A stretch of 64,000 nt of DNA, from contig SGPM01000032.1 in NCBI GenBank assembly GCA_004802725.1, forward strand, positions 1 through 64,000, given 5' to 3'. This DNA comes from Antrodiella citrinella (Eukaryota > Basidiomycota > Agaricomycetes > Polyporales > Steccherinaceae). The notes beneath the pieces are model-generated. The model ran no database searches. It was not told where the DNA came from and was given only the letters and a program-made list of their open reading frames with translations. Of this stretch, positions 1 to 11,651 are shown in pieces; within the stretch, counting starts at the first letter, position 1; the number at the start of each line of letters is the position of its first letter. The position numbers and the translations under genes were made by a program.

Positions 1-137
1 AGCAACAGCTGAGTCTGGTGGCAGGAGCTGGGCGCTATCACGTTTTTGCGCACATGTACGCTCATACTGCACTTCTAAACCAAAGTTGATTTGTTTACAT
101 TTCTTTACACCCCCTTTCCGAGGGCGGTGTAAAAAAG

Positions 138-170
138 GGTTAATTACCGGTTAATTACTGGTTAATTACA
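138..170. repeat. Three tandem 11-bp units (GGTTAATTACN)
   Basis: Three head-to-tail copies of GGTTAATTAC followed by C, T or A occupy 138-148, 149-159 and 160-170. Each copy contains the palindrome TTAATTAA-like core TTAATTA. This could be a transcription-factor site cluster for the downstream cupredoxin gene or a small satellite; nothing in the sequence decides between them. Confidence 0.8.
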
Positions 171-699
171 TACATGTAATAAACATATGACTTTTTCCCC
201 GAACACTACCCCGCGGGGGAAGAAAGAGACGCTGATACGGGGGCGTTGAGTACAATAGATCGGAAAGCTGTGATTGGCGCTTGTCCTCATTGTTCTCCTC
301 CTCACTGCTTTGCAACGCAAGTTCTGGCACAGCTGCATTCTAGCATGCATTTCGGTCAGCCCGGACAAGAACAAAAAGCAGCGGTACACGGTACACGGCT
401 TCTGTCGTTCAGGCTGCGCCATGAGACATGCACGGGGCTGTTCATTGACGTCGAACGTCCAACAGCCAGGTCAGTCCAGATGGATTGACGGACGCACGGT
501 CGTATTAGCGCACTGGCCCTTGGTTGCCATGACCGGTTGCAAATTCCACATCCCTCGACGTCTGATTGGTACTCGGCCTCTTGCATCCAATCAGCGACTG
601 CGAATCTCGCGTGGTCGACGTCTTTGCGATTGCATGGACAGAACAAAGACAGAACAGGTGAGCCATTTTGGCCTTGTTTGCCTGTTTTCATTCCCCGAC

Positions 700-830
700 C
701 GCCTTTTCTCCCCGTCCTGCCCTCTCTTCTCTCTTTCTTCATAGCCACCGTCGTCTCTCCTTAAATCCCCCCTTCTCCCTTTCCCTCTTTCTTTGCTGTT
801 CTCTCTTCTTCTCCTTCTTCTACACCACAA
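700..830 (+). promoter_or_regulatory. CT-rich core promoter of the cupredoxin gene
   Basis: About 130 bases are almost pure C and T on the plus strand and end roughly 40 bases before the ATG at 870. Long pyrimidine tracts just upstream of the start are typical of strongly expressed genes of filamentous fungi. No convincing TATA box is seen next to it. Confidence 0.5.
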
Positions 831-869
831 AAGCTTGCTTTTGCTTTCCACTAATCCCTCCTGGTAGAG

Positions 870-2333
870 ATGTTTTTCCAATCACTCGCAGCACTCGCCC
901 TCGCCGCCTCTGCTTCTGCAGCCATTATCAATGTCGATGTCGGAAACTCCACCGGCGGTCTGATTTTCAACCCAGAAGCCATTGTATGTGCACATCCATT
1001 CTTCACCCGCAAAGTGCATCGTGCTTACCTGGCCGTATAGAATGCCATGCCAGGAGACCAGGTCATCTACACCTTCCACCAAAAGAACCACTCTGTTACA
1101 CAGTCTTCTTTTGCTTCCCCGTGTGCGCCCTTGGACGGTGGTCTCGACTCTGGATTGTAGGTGGTCCTCTGTCGCGATTCTCGCTTCCGATGCTCACTAC
1201 GCCCTTCATAGCATGCCAGTAGCAGCCAATGTCACTGATGGATTCCCCACCTTCACCGTTACCGTCAACGATGTAAGTCCTGCAGTGTCTCTTGTCAAAT
1301 CTGTGGTGCTGACTTTCTTTCCCACCATCTCAGACCAAGCCCATTTGGATCTTCTGCGACCAGGCTGCCAACACTGCCGCGAGTCATTGTGGCGCTGGAA
1401 TGGTTCACGCCATCAACTGTGGTCCCGACGGCTCTGCCAACTCGTTCTCTGGCTTCAAGGCAGCTGCTCTCGCCGTCGGTGCTCAACTTCAAGCCGCTGC
1501 CGCTGCCGCGAGCACCACTACCGCCCCTCCCCCCGCCGAGACCACTGCTGATTACGGAACCGCAACCATTCCCGCTGCTCCTGTAGAGTCAACTGTCACC
1601 GTCACTGTCACCGTTGAGACTTCATCATGGGTTACTACCTACGCGTCGTACCCTGGTTCACCTGCCGCTACCCCCGCTTCGTTGACCGGTAACGTCCACA
1701 CCGTCGTAGTAGGCAACGCGAACGGCTCCTTGATCTTCGACCCGCCTTTCCTTACCGACATCCCTCCCCGTGACACCATTTCCTTCGAGTTGTGAGTACC
1801 AAAATGTAATACCCTGTTAAGTGTTTCTCGACTAACGCCAATTTCTGTCACCAGCCACCAGAAGAACCACTCCGTTACCCAGTCTAACTTTGCCGCCCCT
1901 TGCTTGAAGGCTGGTCTCGACTCCGGATTCATGGCCGTCGCTGACAACGCCACCGAATTCCCTACCTTCAACGTCACAGTCAACCAGACAGCTCCTCTCT
2001 GGTTCTACGTGCGTATTAATTATATCATACCTGCTCGTCCGGCGTTTTCTAACCTGAATTTTCGGACAGTGCCGTCAACACACCCCCGCGGGTGCTTCCC
2101 ACTGCGGTGCTGGCATGGTGTTCGCTGTGAACCCTGTCCAGAGTTCTCCCCGCAACTTCTCCGCATTCCAGGCCCTCGCTGCTCAGCTGAACGGCACCAA
2201 CACTACCGGTGCTGTTTCAAGCCCCTCCACTACGCCTTCATCACCAGCAGGCTCAGGTGCCACGAGCAGCATGGCGACGAACCTTGCCCTCGGACTGGGC
2301 TCGTTCTTCGCAGCCGTCGCCTTCCTTCTGTAA
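870..2333 (+). CDS. Secreted two-domain cupredoxin, GPI-anchored
   Basis: The product is a fungal extracellular serine/threonine-rich protein with two plastocyanin-like (cupredoxin) domains. It starts with a clear signal peptide (MFFQSLAALALAASASA). Domain 1 and domain 2 share the copper-site pattern: a His in FHQKNHSVTQS, then a Cys (IFCDQ in domain 1, FYCRQ in domain 2), then SHCGAGM carrying the last His and Met. A Thr/Ala/Pro-rich linker with many Val-Thr pairs separates them, and a Ser/Thr/Pro stretch precedes a hydrophobic C-terminus ending FFAAVAFLL, which fits a GPI signal. Five short GT-AG introns join the exons; splices give GLDSGFMP in domain 1 and GLDSGFMA in domain 2, so the duplicated halves confirm one another. 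Likely cell-wall or surface located; the redox or copper role is inferred from the family. The C-terminal processing site is not tested. Confidence 0.87.
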
Positions 2334-3293
2334 AGAAGAGATTGTGATGTTGTGTTGTGGACATTGACGTGTGGTTTCTGTTTTTCTCCAAGGGTTTTCA
2401 GATCTCTCTCATGGGTTGTCAACTATTTGGGTTGGGTATATTCCGATCCTGGACATTCGTTGCATCACATTTCTGTCGCTTCTCCGACACGTGCACATGC
2501 CTCACGACCTTGCTCGCATAATGGTTTTCTTTTTCTGTTTCGTCTTGAAGACACGGACATCTGGTGCTTGCAGTGTTTTGTTCCGTTTTACGATATCACA
2601 GCGCAGCCATGCTGCAGCATTACTTGTTACCCTTATCGTTATTCCCGGTGAATATACCCATTATTCCGGTGGTTGCATATCATCTTTTTGAAGGCAGCTG
2701 GTGACAATGCGTGACAGTGATGAACAGTCAGATAGGGACGATGACAGCTACAGCTGTGGCGGCATATTTTGCACAAGCCGTTGGACATCACCTTTGTGTG
2801 GGATGAATGAATACACGATATAGCAGTGCATCATCCTTGACTGGAACTGTTGGCCTCTTCGTGTCCGAAGGAAGTCAAAACATGACGTTTATTCGACAGT
2901 TCATGGGGACGTATCGTAGTTACATGAACATTCTTACGACGCGAGGCCTGCCAATGATGATACTACCGAGTGTCCAGGCTACGCCCCCCGTCGAAAGTTC
3001 CCAACTATGACCCTCCTCCTCGCGGAGCCTGTCTGTCATGCGTACAACACGAAGCAAGAATGACATTAAACAAGGACGATCAACATGAAGCACAAATGAG
3101 CGAAACTACAAACACAACACAGATATCGCAAACATGGGAGGGACGTGGCCACGGCAGCTGCCGTTGTCCAGATTGCTGGGTCAGGGTACGAACACGCAGG
3201 CCAACACCCCCGGCGAACCGTACATTCGGATTCAAGCAAGAGGCGATATGGGCGTGAGGGCGGGAGGCGAAAACTCAAGCACCCACCACGAAC
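2334..3293. other. Intergenic, 3' regions of cupredoxin and CBF5
   Basis: The two flanking genes converge here, so this contains both 3' untranslated regions and terminators. I see no exon with coding character and no RNA gene. Confidence 0.6.
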
Positions 3294-5201
3294 CTATGAC
3301 TCGCCTCCCAGCGACTCCCTCGCCTTCTTCTCCTTCTTCAGCCTCTTCTTCTCCCTCTTCGCCTCGTCGTCCTCGCCTCCCGCTGCCGAGGCAGCCTCAG
3401 CAGCAGCCTTCTCCGCCGCCTTCTTCTCTTTCCTCAACCGCTTGCGTTCGGCCTTGACTTCTTCGTCTTCGTCCTCGTTGCCGTTCATGGTGACGTCGCC
3501 GTCGCCGCCCTCCGAAACGGGGGCGGGGACCTCAGATTTGCGCTTGCGTTTCTTTTCGGCTTTGGCGTCTTCCTTAGACTCGACAGCAGGTGCAGGTGCA
3601 GGAACGGGTGCTGCTGCGGATGTCGAAGGTCCTGCGGTAGCGTCCTACAGAGCGAACACACATCAGTAAATTCCGAGAATAAGACACAAAAAGGTTCAAC
3701 GCACCTCTCTCGAGTAGTCCACATAGTCCTTACTCCATTCCGCCGGGGTGACACCGTCGATCTTCTCACCGTACTTGCCCAGCTTGTTGTCCTTGATCAG
3801 CTTCTTCTTTTCCATGGCCTTGGGACCGAGTCCCCAGCGACGGGGGTAGGTATCGCGCTCCATAATGCAGCGCTTGACTTTGGCAACAACGCCGTGATCA
3901 CAGGTGGCCAGCTCGACCGTGGACATCTGCGCAATGGCGAGGGCGATGGCTTCACCTGAGGATCGCGCGTCAATATGAACCTCGGTATCATGAAGGCAAA
4001 AAACCCGTGGAAGAGAGACAAGAGGATATTGAACGAACCTTTTGTCGTCATCAGGACGACTTCTTCGTGCAGAGTAATGTCGGCTTCGTAGCGCAACAGA
4101 CCGGGGATCATCAATTTTGCACCGTAGCAAACCGCGTTGACGGCACTGTCTTTAACGACAATACGCTTGTAGCCGATGAGCAGGGACTCGAGCGGTCGGA
4201 TGACCCTCCGTAAGTAAGATTCTGTAAGATAACAGCTATGTCAGCGAAGCATACAAAAGAACGAGTCAATAATGGAATTCGTACCATCCCTCGTGTTGTC
4301 ATACACCCACTGTGCATCCAACACATCGTGCATAGTCACCATATCATCATTCTCACTCAACGCTCCACTCCTCACCCGTCTCAGCTCCTGCATGTGTCCT
4401 CCCACCCCCAGAATCAACCCCAAATGCACGCAGAGCGTACGAATGTACGTCCCTGCCTCGCACGACACCCAGAACACCGCGAGGTTCCGTTTCTCGTCGA
4501 ACTCGAGGAGCTTGGACTCATAGATCGTACGAACACGCAGCTGTCGTTTGACGGCGGAGATGAGAGGGGGGCGTTGGAAAAGCGCACCGGTGAGGGTTTG
4601 GATGGCGCGGGGGAGGGCGGTGGGGTTGGACAGGGCAGAGTGTATACGGAGGACGGCAACGTATTCCTTTCCTAGAGGGCACAAAGCAGACGGTTCAGTG
4701 TTGACACTCACGCTGTAGGATTTTCACGAGTATCGGACATACCTGCGCCTTGTTGTGACTTTACCAACCGTGTGGCACGGTCAATACAGACAATCAAGCA
4801 GCCAGTGACCTTCGGGTCAAGCGTACCACTATGCCCAGTCTTCTCCACACGGAGTATCCGGCGCAACCAGGCTACGACTTCGTGCGAAGACGGGTTGGAC
4901 GGTTTGTCCAAGTTGATCACTCCCGACCTATATCCACGGTCAATATTGGTAACGGGAGCGAAGATGTAGAAACTGAAAACGCACTTTACATAAGTCGTGA
5001 TGTCCCGCTTCAGAGGACTGCAGCCAGAGGGGATGGGCGTGAAGTGGCTGGAGCGAACGAGCAACTTGTCGTAATTTTTAAGCAGCAAGGGCCACTGGGA
5101 AGTGTCCAGCTTCGGCTGGCTCTTTTCGGAGGGGATGGAATAGTCGCCTTCGACCTGTGCGACGGCGACTTGGTTCCGGTCAATGATTTTGAAGGAGCCA
5201 T
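3294..5201 (-). CDS. CBF5: H/ACA snoRNP pseudouridine synthase (dyskerin/Cbf5)
   Basis: This is the catalytic subunit of H/ACA ribonucleoproteins, which converts uridine to pseudouridine in rRNA in the nucleolus. Diagnostic blocks read in order: [20 protein letters not shown], then [20 protein letters not shown], the TruB catalytic block [18 protein letters not shown] with its Asp, [20 protein letters not shown], and a PUA domain ([11 protein letters not shown] to [16 protein letters not shown]). The C-terminus is a Lys/Glu/Ala-rich tail as in fungal and animal dyskerins. An intron with donor GTGCGT joins DITTYVK to SGVINLDKP. The N-terminus is unsettled: the frame leading into LDTSQW is open to about 5236 but has no ATG, while the well-placed ATG at 5201 (MAPSKS) is in another frame. 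The gene diverges from RPL22. Confidence 0.9.
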
Positions 5202-5457
5202 CGTTGGGATAATGGCGGCGACGAGGAGCACTTCGAGTTTAGAGCTGCCTCACCGCAAAACCTTGATGGCGCCTGACGTGAATGCTATGACAAAACCATG
5301 ATCGGGACCGTGCGACTGTACTACTATATCCAGAATCGTGGGAATAGATGAGAGGAACTGTACAGGACAACAGAAATACGCTCGAGTCTAATCTCACGTC
5401 TAGCGTCCACAACCACCCACCAAAACTCGACACCCCCCTTCCCCATTCCTCTTCAAG
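5202..5457. promoter_or_regulatory. Bidirectional promoter CBF5 / RPL22
   Basis: About 256 bases separate the tentative CBF5 start from the RPL22 ATG on the opposite strand. Both genes serve ribosome production, so shared control is plausible, though this is inference. An undetected first exon of CBF5 may lie in here. Confidence 0.5.
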
Positions 5458-6034
5458 ATGGTTAGTCCCCTCCAGTACTGCTTTGCTGAGTTCTCTTCTC
5501 AGTAGGCTTACGCTGGTTCTGTTTCTCTTTGCTCCGTGTGAATTTTAGGCCCCCAAGACCGCCGCAGGAAAGTCTGCTGCTAAGCACAAATTCGTAATCG
5601 ACTACTCTCGTCCCGCTGGTGACGGTGTTTTCGACGGTGCTGCCTTCGAGAAGTACCTCCACGACCGTATCAAAGTCGAGGGCAAGACCGGCCAGCTTGG
5701 TGAGAACGTCAAAATCACCCGTAACGGTAAGCAATATTGTTCATTCATTCGTGCGAGTTCGAGAGCTGACATGTACATTCGAATTTTCAGGCGATGTGAG
5801 CCTCACCGTTACCTCCAACGTCCCCTTCTCCAAGCGGTACCTCAAGTACCTCACGAAGAAGTTCTTGAAGAAGAACGTTCTCCGTGACTGGATCCGTGTC
5901 GTTGCCACCACCAAAGACAACTACCAGCTCCGCTTCTACAACATCCAGTAAGTCTCATGCTCCCGTAGTCCGTATCTACAACCTGTTCTGACCTTCCTCA
6001 CAGGACTGGTGACGATGAGGAAGAGGAGGAGTGA
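5458..6034 (+). CDS. RPL22: 60S ribosomal protein L22 (eL22)
   Basis: Splicing gives a 122-residue protein, matching the usual length of eL22. The first intron begins directly after the ATG, so exon 1 codes only for Met; exon 2 continues [20 protein letters not shown]. Other blocks are [17 protein letters not shown] and [20 protein letters not shown], the hallmark of the family. The protein ends in an acidic run of Asp and Glu. Three GT-AG introns interrupt the gene, the last one splitting a Gln codon (CA/G) ahead of TGDDEEEEE. It lies head to head with CBF5 and tail to tail with the DEAH helicase, whose stop is only about 180 bases away. Confidence 0.95.
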
Positions 6035-6214
6035 TCTTGCTATCTTATATGTTATTACCATTCTCATGTTGTAGGGATTACGGGATTACTGCATATGCCA
6101 TGCTTGTGCCATGCCACGATTTGTCGCGACAGCGTTATACATCTGAAACTAGATCATTGTATATTGAGCGTGCACCTCTGTCATCTGTCCCATCTACTTT
6201 AATAGTTCAAAGGT

Positions 6215-9200
6215 CTAATAGTTCAAAGGTCTATTGACCACGAGAGTCACAGTGTCCTCTCTCTCCGGAGCCTCCTTGATCTCCACTTTTCCCAGTATCA
6301 TCATGGCGAGCTCATTCCAATTCACTTGCGTCTCCGACAGCGGTTTGCACCGATATTGAGCAGCAAGGAGCGACCCAAGCTGCGACCTGAGATACTTCAA
6401 GGCAACACTGGACTTCGGTTCGACGCGGAACCTAATTTTGCGGTCGATGGTTACTGTGTTCGACATCAACTGGAAGAGAGTATGTGAGTCGTTTGAAGAG
6501 ATACAATGAGATTAGAGGCATCGGACGGACCTTGAAGTCAGCCTCCCCGCACAAGAGCAGTAAAGCCATGTCCTCGACGGGGCTAGTCTCCCACGCATAC
6601 AATCTCTTCGAGTGCCTATAGAACGAATATGGTCAATATACGAAGAGAGTCGAAATAAAAATTGCAGGGAACGCACATCAATGTGAAATAGCATAGATGG
6701 TTCACTCCAAATTCCTTTGCCCTGCGACCAAAATTGATGGAAGACGGGTGGAAAAAGACCGGCTGGTTATTCAAAATCGTCCGTATGTCGTTTTTTCCGT
6801 CCTTGAGCACACCGACGGAAAGGATCTTGGGGTATAGACCAGCCGCAAGGGCAGAGCCAATGATCCACGTATTCGAAGAATTTATAGTGAGTTCCGGTGG
6901 GACTGTTACAAACCGTGGCCTATTACGGCTGAAACGAGATCTGGACATGCCATGGTTATAGCGGAGGATCCAATTCAAAAGACAAGAAATAGACACACCT
7001 GCTTAGTTCCCGCGTGAAAGCGCGGTCGACCTGTACAAAATTCGAGTCGATCAAATATCCAAGATATTGTTGTCTTAATTCTTCGATTTGAAGCAAATTC
7101 TAGCCAGCGTAGAATCAACAACAGGGTCATATCATTTCCAGAGGGGAAACATACCTGATGACTTAGGAAGTATTGCTTGCACAGCTTGCGTGCAATCCCA
7201 CTCCCGTTGGCACACGCATTGCGCCACGTCGAAAACGCGTTGTGGATCGTCAGAAAGTCTGAATTATCTGTGAAGTCAATGTAGTTACTTTCATGGCATT
7301 GTCCCATGATGAGTCGCCTTACCAGAACGGAAGCTAAGCTTGGCTCGATCAGCTTCGTCTTGAAGACCAAACGGAGTAACGAAGGGAGATTTCGAGTTGA
7401 GAGTCGCGGCGATCGTGAGTGCAGGATCCAAACAGCGGAACAGCGTCGCAATCAACAAGAACTTTCCGAGGTGAACATCAGTGGGGAGCTTGCTGAGCAG
7501 GCGACCCATTGGCGTTATTTCCTCAGCTGGAGTCAACGCTCGAACCTGTACATTGTGTTAAACAAAATATCAACGGATGTATGCGAAAAGTCATACCTCT
7601 ATGAGACTGTTCACTGCCCGTTGAATATTCATGGTTAACGGAGGATCCAGGGCGCGTAGGAGGACGTCTTCAACGGATGTTCCCAAGTTGACCTTCATGA
7701 TCTTGATGCGAAGGGCGAGGTCACTTAGACTGAGACGCATGATCTCAGGGTCGGGGTGGTCTGCCATCTGAAACGAAATCAGACGATATTTCACAAATGT
7801 TCTGGATAGAGGTACCTTGGTATCGTATCGGTGCTTCGTGAAGAGATGAAAGCACAACCCGGCTTGAACACGTCCCGCTCGACCACGTCTCTGGGCTGCA
7901 TTGCTCTTCGCAACATAAGTATCCACAAGTCGACTGATCTGACGTTTCTCGTCGAATCTACACCACAGGTCAGACATAAGACGAATCATGCTATTGAAAA
8001 AAAACTAACCTCATTTCCCTGTGTCTTCCACTGTCAATCACACAGGTGATATCAGGAATAGTGATACCAGTCTCGGCAATGTTTGTAGCTGTAGCAAAGG
8101 AACACAGTTATTTCAGAGTGGTATGTCAAAGAGCTGAGCACTTGCCTATGACAATTTTCCTGATACCCCGAGGCGGTATATCGAAGACAGCACCCTGGTT
8201 TTCAACACTTGAGTGCAAAGGGTATATGCGGAATTGGGACTCGTTTCCGAATAGGCGATGTTCTACTAGAGTGTCATTGAGCTGCCTTATCTCGCCCATA
8301 CCGGGCATGAAGACCAAGATGGCCGACGAGAAGGATGCGTGAGTGGGATCTTCGAAACATATGCGCTCCAATAGGCGTACGATCAGCTCGAAGGGTACAA
8401 GGCGATCATCTAGGAGGTTGATAGTAGAAGCGGTAGTGGACGAATAGCGTTTCTCCAACTTGAGATTCGTTTCGGCCATTTCGTCGTCGTCGTCAGCGAC
8501 TATTACTTCTTCGGACCAATCCATACGAGCCTTACCCTTGTAGGATTTGCCTGAGAGAATTTTTCATGACTTGGTCAAAATTGATACAAAAGGAGTACGA
8601 ACCACGCCGAGCATATGGAGAGGCTTCAGTGATTTTCCATTTGGTGAACTCCACGGCGTCTTCCAAGTATCGGACGTCGACGGGGAAAGTACGACCTGGA
8701 ACCTGCAGCACTGGACACCCTCCGAAATACTTTGAGATCTTGTCTGCGTCTACCGTAGCAGACATGAGCACTATTCTATAAGGCACGTCAATAAGCCTTC
8801 GCATCTCATAACAATATGATTTACCTCAGATCTGGTCGTTGCACCAGAAGAGTTTTGAGCACGATAAGTAAGAAGTCTGACTCAATCGTCCGTTCATGCA
8901 CCTGAGTATGGAGCGTTAGTCACATATTCGAATTCACGAGTGAGGGCCCTTACTTCGTCAATAATAATATGCTAAGAGGACATCAGAGACAGAAAGACGG
9001 TTGGTTACATTGACCCACGTACTGTGATATCGTCGAAGGCCGTTCCTTGACCTCCTTGACCACTACCTCCCTCGAGCATCCGCAATGCGATACCATTAGT
9101 TACGAACGACAATCGAGTCGTCTTGGATGTATTACTTTCGAGTCGGATAGTATAACCAATGAGAGAGCCGACCGACCCGACCGTATTCACGGGCTCGCCT

Positions 9201-11651
9201 AGTTCGGCGGAGACGCGTTGTGCTAGAGAAATTGCAGATATCCGCCGAGGCTCAGTACATATGATCTTGCACGGTAGTCCACGGGACAACTGATCCTCAA
9301 GTATGAATGTAGGAAGTTGTGTTGATTTGCCACTATTGCAAGCAAGTTTCAGCACTTCAACCGGTCATTACGAGTAAGCTCCGATTGACTTGCCATCCTG
9401 TTTCGCCACTGAGCACGAGTATCTGCGAAGTTTCTAGAGTGTTGATGATCTCATGTCGGTATTTGGCTATAGGGAGATCGTTGCGACGATACTAGATCAA
9501 ACGTGTCATCAGATCCTTGTGAACTGAAACATCTAAGTTGGAATGACTTACCAGCATATCTTGATACGCAGGCCTTTCCTGTCTGGCCTGGAAGTCGGCC
9601 ATGATATGGGCCGACTCCAACGAATCCACTCGAGGCTTACGAGACGGTCTGTGCGTTTGTGGACCCGAATCTTTCAGTGTGGCGTTGGTCATCTGTAGCT
9701 GTCGTCAACAGACTACGCATGGATCATCGGCGTCACCACGAACCTTTGAGCCTATCACTAGCTTAGGTTCCAAGATCGTTTTCAGTTTCGACCAGATCTC
9801 GCGGTTGATAGAATCAGTGCTTTGTCGTCGTTTTGCTTCAAGTTCGTCCCAAAGATCACGAAAAACCGGAGGAAGGAGTCGGAAGGATGTCGTCTGCGTA
9901 CTTGCCGTTGGGACACCAAGGGCGAATCCTTCCAGACGCGGGAAAGACAGGGCGTGAAGAGCGACAGTGGCGACGTACTGCTCTGCTTGTATCGTGTCGT
10001 GACATCCTACGTCCTCCATGCTCCATTCTTCTAGTTTTCCGCCGTCCCATCGGATGGAAAGGTTTGCTCTCTTGACGCGACTGGGGCCAGAGATCGACCG
10101 ATATTCCATCGCAGCGTATTTATCTGATTTGCGAACCGTCTCTTGAAGCAGTGTTTTGGGGGTCCGGCCGGACCACTGCTTGGGGAAAGACAGGTCTCGA
10201 ACGACGATAGTGGTTCCTTGCGGGGTAGCCTCTGTCGTTGGCATAGCCTCCAGAAGCTCGAAAAGACCGCCAGGGGCATCGTCATCGTCGCCAGCGAAAA
10301 AATCATCTGAGGCTGGTGGTTGAGGTTCTTCGTGTGGTAGAGGAGTAGCGATCTGCAGTTCTGCGGGCTTTTGAATCGGTGTTCGTACCAATGGAGGAGA
10401 GACAATGCTTTCTTCACCACGAAGACGTGCTTGAAGAGAAGCAGCATCGGCTTTCTTGCGCTCAACCAAGTAAGCCATATCTGCCTCTGCCTCATCAAAG
10501 AGATAGTCATCTTTGATAGCCTCAAGACGTCGCTTCAATTCCCGGAGATCAGAGGCGTCCGCAACTTCGCCTAGCTGCCTATGGGTCGTCAAGTCTGCGA
10601 TGCGCATCTTCACTTGCACAAACGCTGTTGTCGGATCGTCCGCGTAATCCTGAGCACTTTTGTGACTGTGATCTTCGTCTTCATCGAATCCTCGGGAATA
10701 AGCTGACTGAACTGATAGTATGAATGGCTTGGCAAAGAGATCCAAGGTGTTTGGAACGGGTGTCGATGGCCAAGACGGAGAAAGTGTGGCCGAAACAGAA
10801 GTTGCCGTGGAAAAAGAGGGGGACGCAGGCCTTTGAGACACCTTGGATCCTTCGCCTTCAGAGGGTTTCGCATCAGGATCTAGAATGAAGTGATTAGATG
10901 GGAAGACTCGAATAGTTGATAGAACACACCGATTCTCCTGAGCAGCTCTTCATCACAATGCACGTGAAGCTATGGATATATTGTAAATATAAACAAGGAC
11001 GCACACAGGAAAAGATGTTTACCCAGTCTATTGCGTCGTCAAGCTCTAAACCAGATACCGACTCTAAGCATTGGTACACATCGTCTTCAGGGAATCCCAA
11101 ACGTCTCAGAGTACCATAGGTTATAGCAAGTTTAGGAAGAGCCTTGCTCTCGGGTTCGTCTACGGTATGCAATGCTAGCAAAGGGACCTCAACGGGTGGT
11201 TCGGATTGGAAAAGGAAGCGTAGCGTACCAGGCTGGAGTTCTGTCTCCGTTACCAAACACAAAATCCGTTCGACAAACTTTGAATCCAATTGTAGGGGTG
11301 GTAACGTTTGGGCAAATCGACGATCTTGTTCTATAGCCTTTCAATTAATCGGGTCAGCAGCAAGTGTGGAAAGCTTCGAGCAGGGCTTACTTTTATAGTA
11401 CGATTGATCTCCCTCTCCGTACGGTCTTGAAATTTGTCTACATATGTCTGCAGATATTCCTGTTCAGGGTCTATCTGAGGAACGACAATTTTAGACTGTG
11501 AAGAATCTTGGGCTTGCGACGGCTCGTCGCCCAAGTATGGCTGCGCTTCGGGGACAGGCTCTTCCTCTACCGGCGCAACTTTCTTGGGTACGGATGTAGT
11601 GGCAAATCCACGCGCTACGGGCTTTAGCTGCGTCTTTTTCTTCTTCGCCAT
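6215..11651 (-). CDS. DEAH-box RNA helicase, DHX29/Ucp12 (YLR419W) type
   Basis: A large superfamily 2 RNA helicase. It begins [20 protein letters not shown], a basic N-terminus I associate with fungal YLR419W-like proteins. Next come a UBA-like segment ([20 protein letters not shown]), a charged helical region, and a dsRNA-binding-like block ([20 protein letters not shown]). The helicase core shows motif I GETGCGKST (made only by splicing a GC-AG intron), motif Ia TEPRRISA, motif II DEVHER (also split by an intron), motif [11 protein letters not shown], motif IV-like [11 protein letters not shown], and motif [11 protein letters not shown] winged-helix/HA2 block ([20 protein letters not shown]) and an OB-fold end ([19 protein letters not shown]) follow. 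The order UBA, dsRBD, DEAH, HA2, OB fits DHX29, which helps 40S subunits scan structured mRNA leaders; that role is inference here. DHX57 is the main alternative. Confidence 0.88.
9333..9393 (-). other. GC-AG intron inside the Walker A motif of the DEAH helicase
   Basis: On the minus strand the exon ends GGCGAAACAGGATG and the intron starts GCAAGT, the usual donor of GC-AG introns. It ends in AATAG, and the next exon starts TGGCAAATCAACA. Removing these 61 bases gives GETG-C-GKST, the exact P-loop of the family. No GT donor nearby restores this motif. Confidence 0.8.

Larger units (their letters stand above)
1..869. other. Left-edge non-coding region
   Basis: No exon with protein similarity is recognisable here. 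The stretch holds a short tandem repeat (138-170) and a long pyrimidine-rich tract just before the cupredoxin gene. Open frames that cross it are short, overlap one another on both strands and look like chance frames. Confidence 0.6.

Noticed and set aside
9005..9355. Unspliced reading CNSGKSTQL as the helicase P-loop
   Set aside because: It lacks the GETG half and the second Gly; splicing the GC-AG intron gives the exact family motif.
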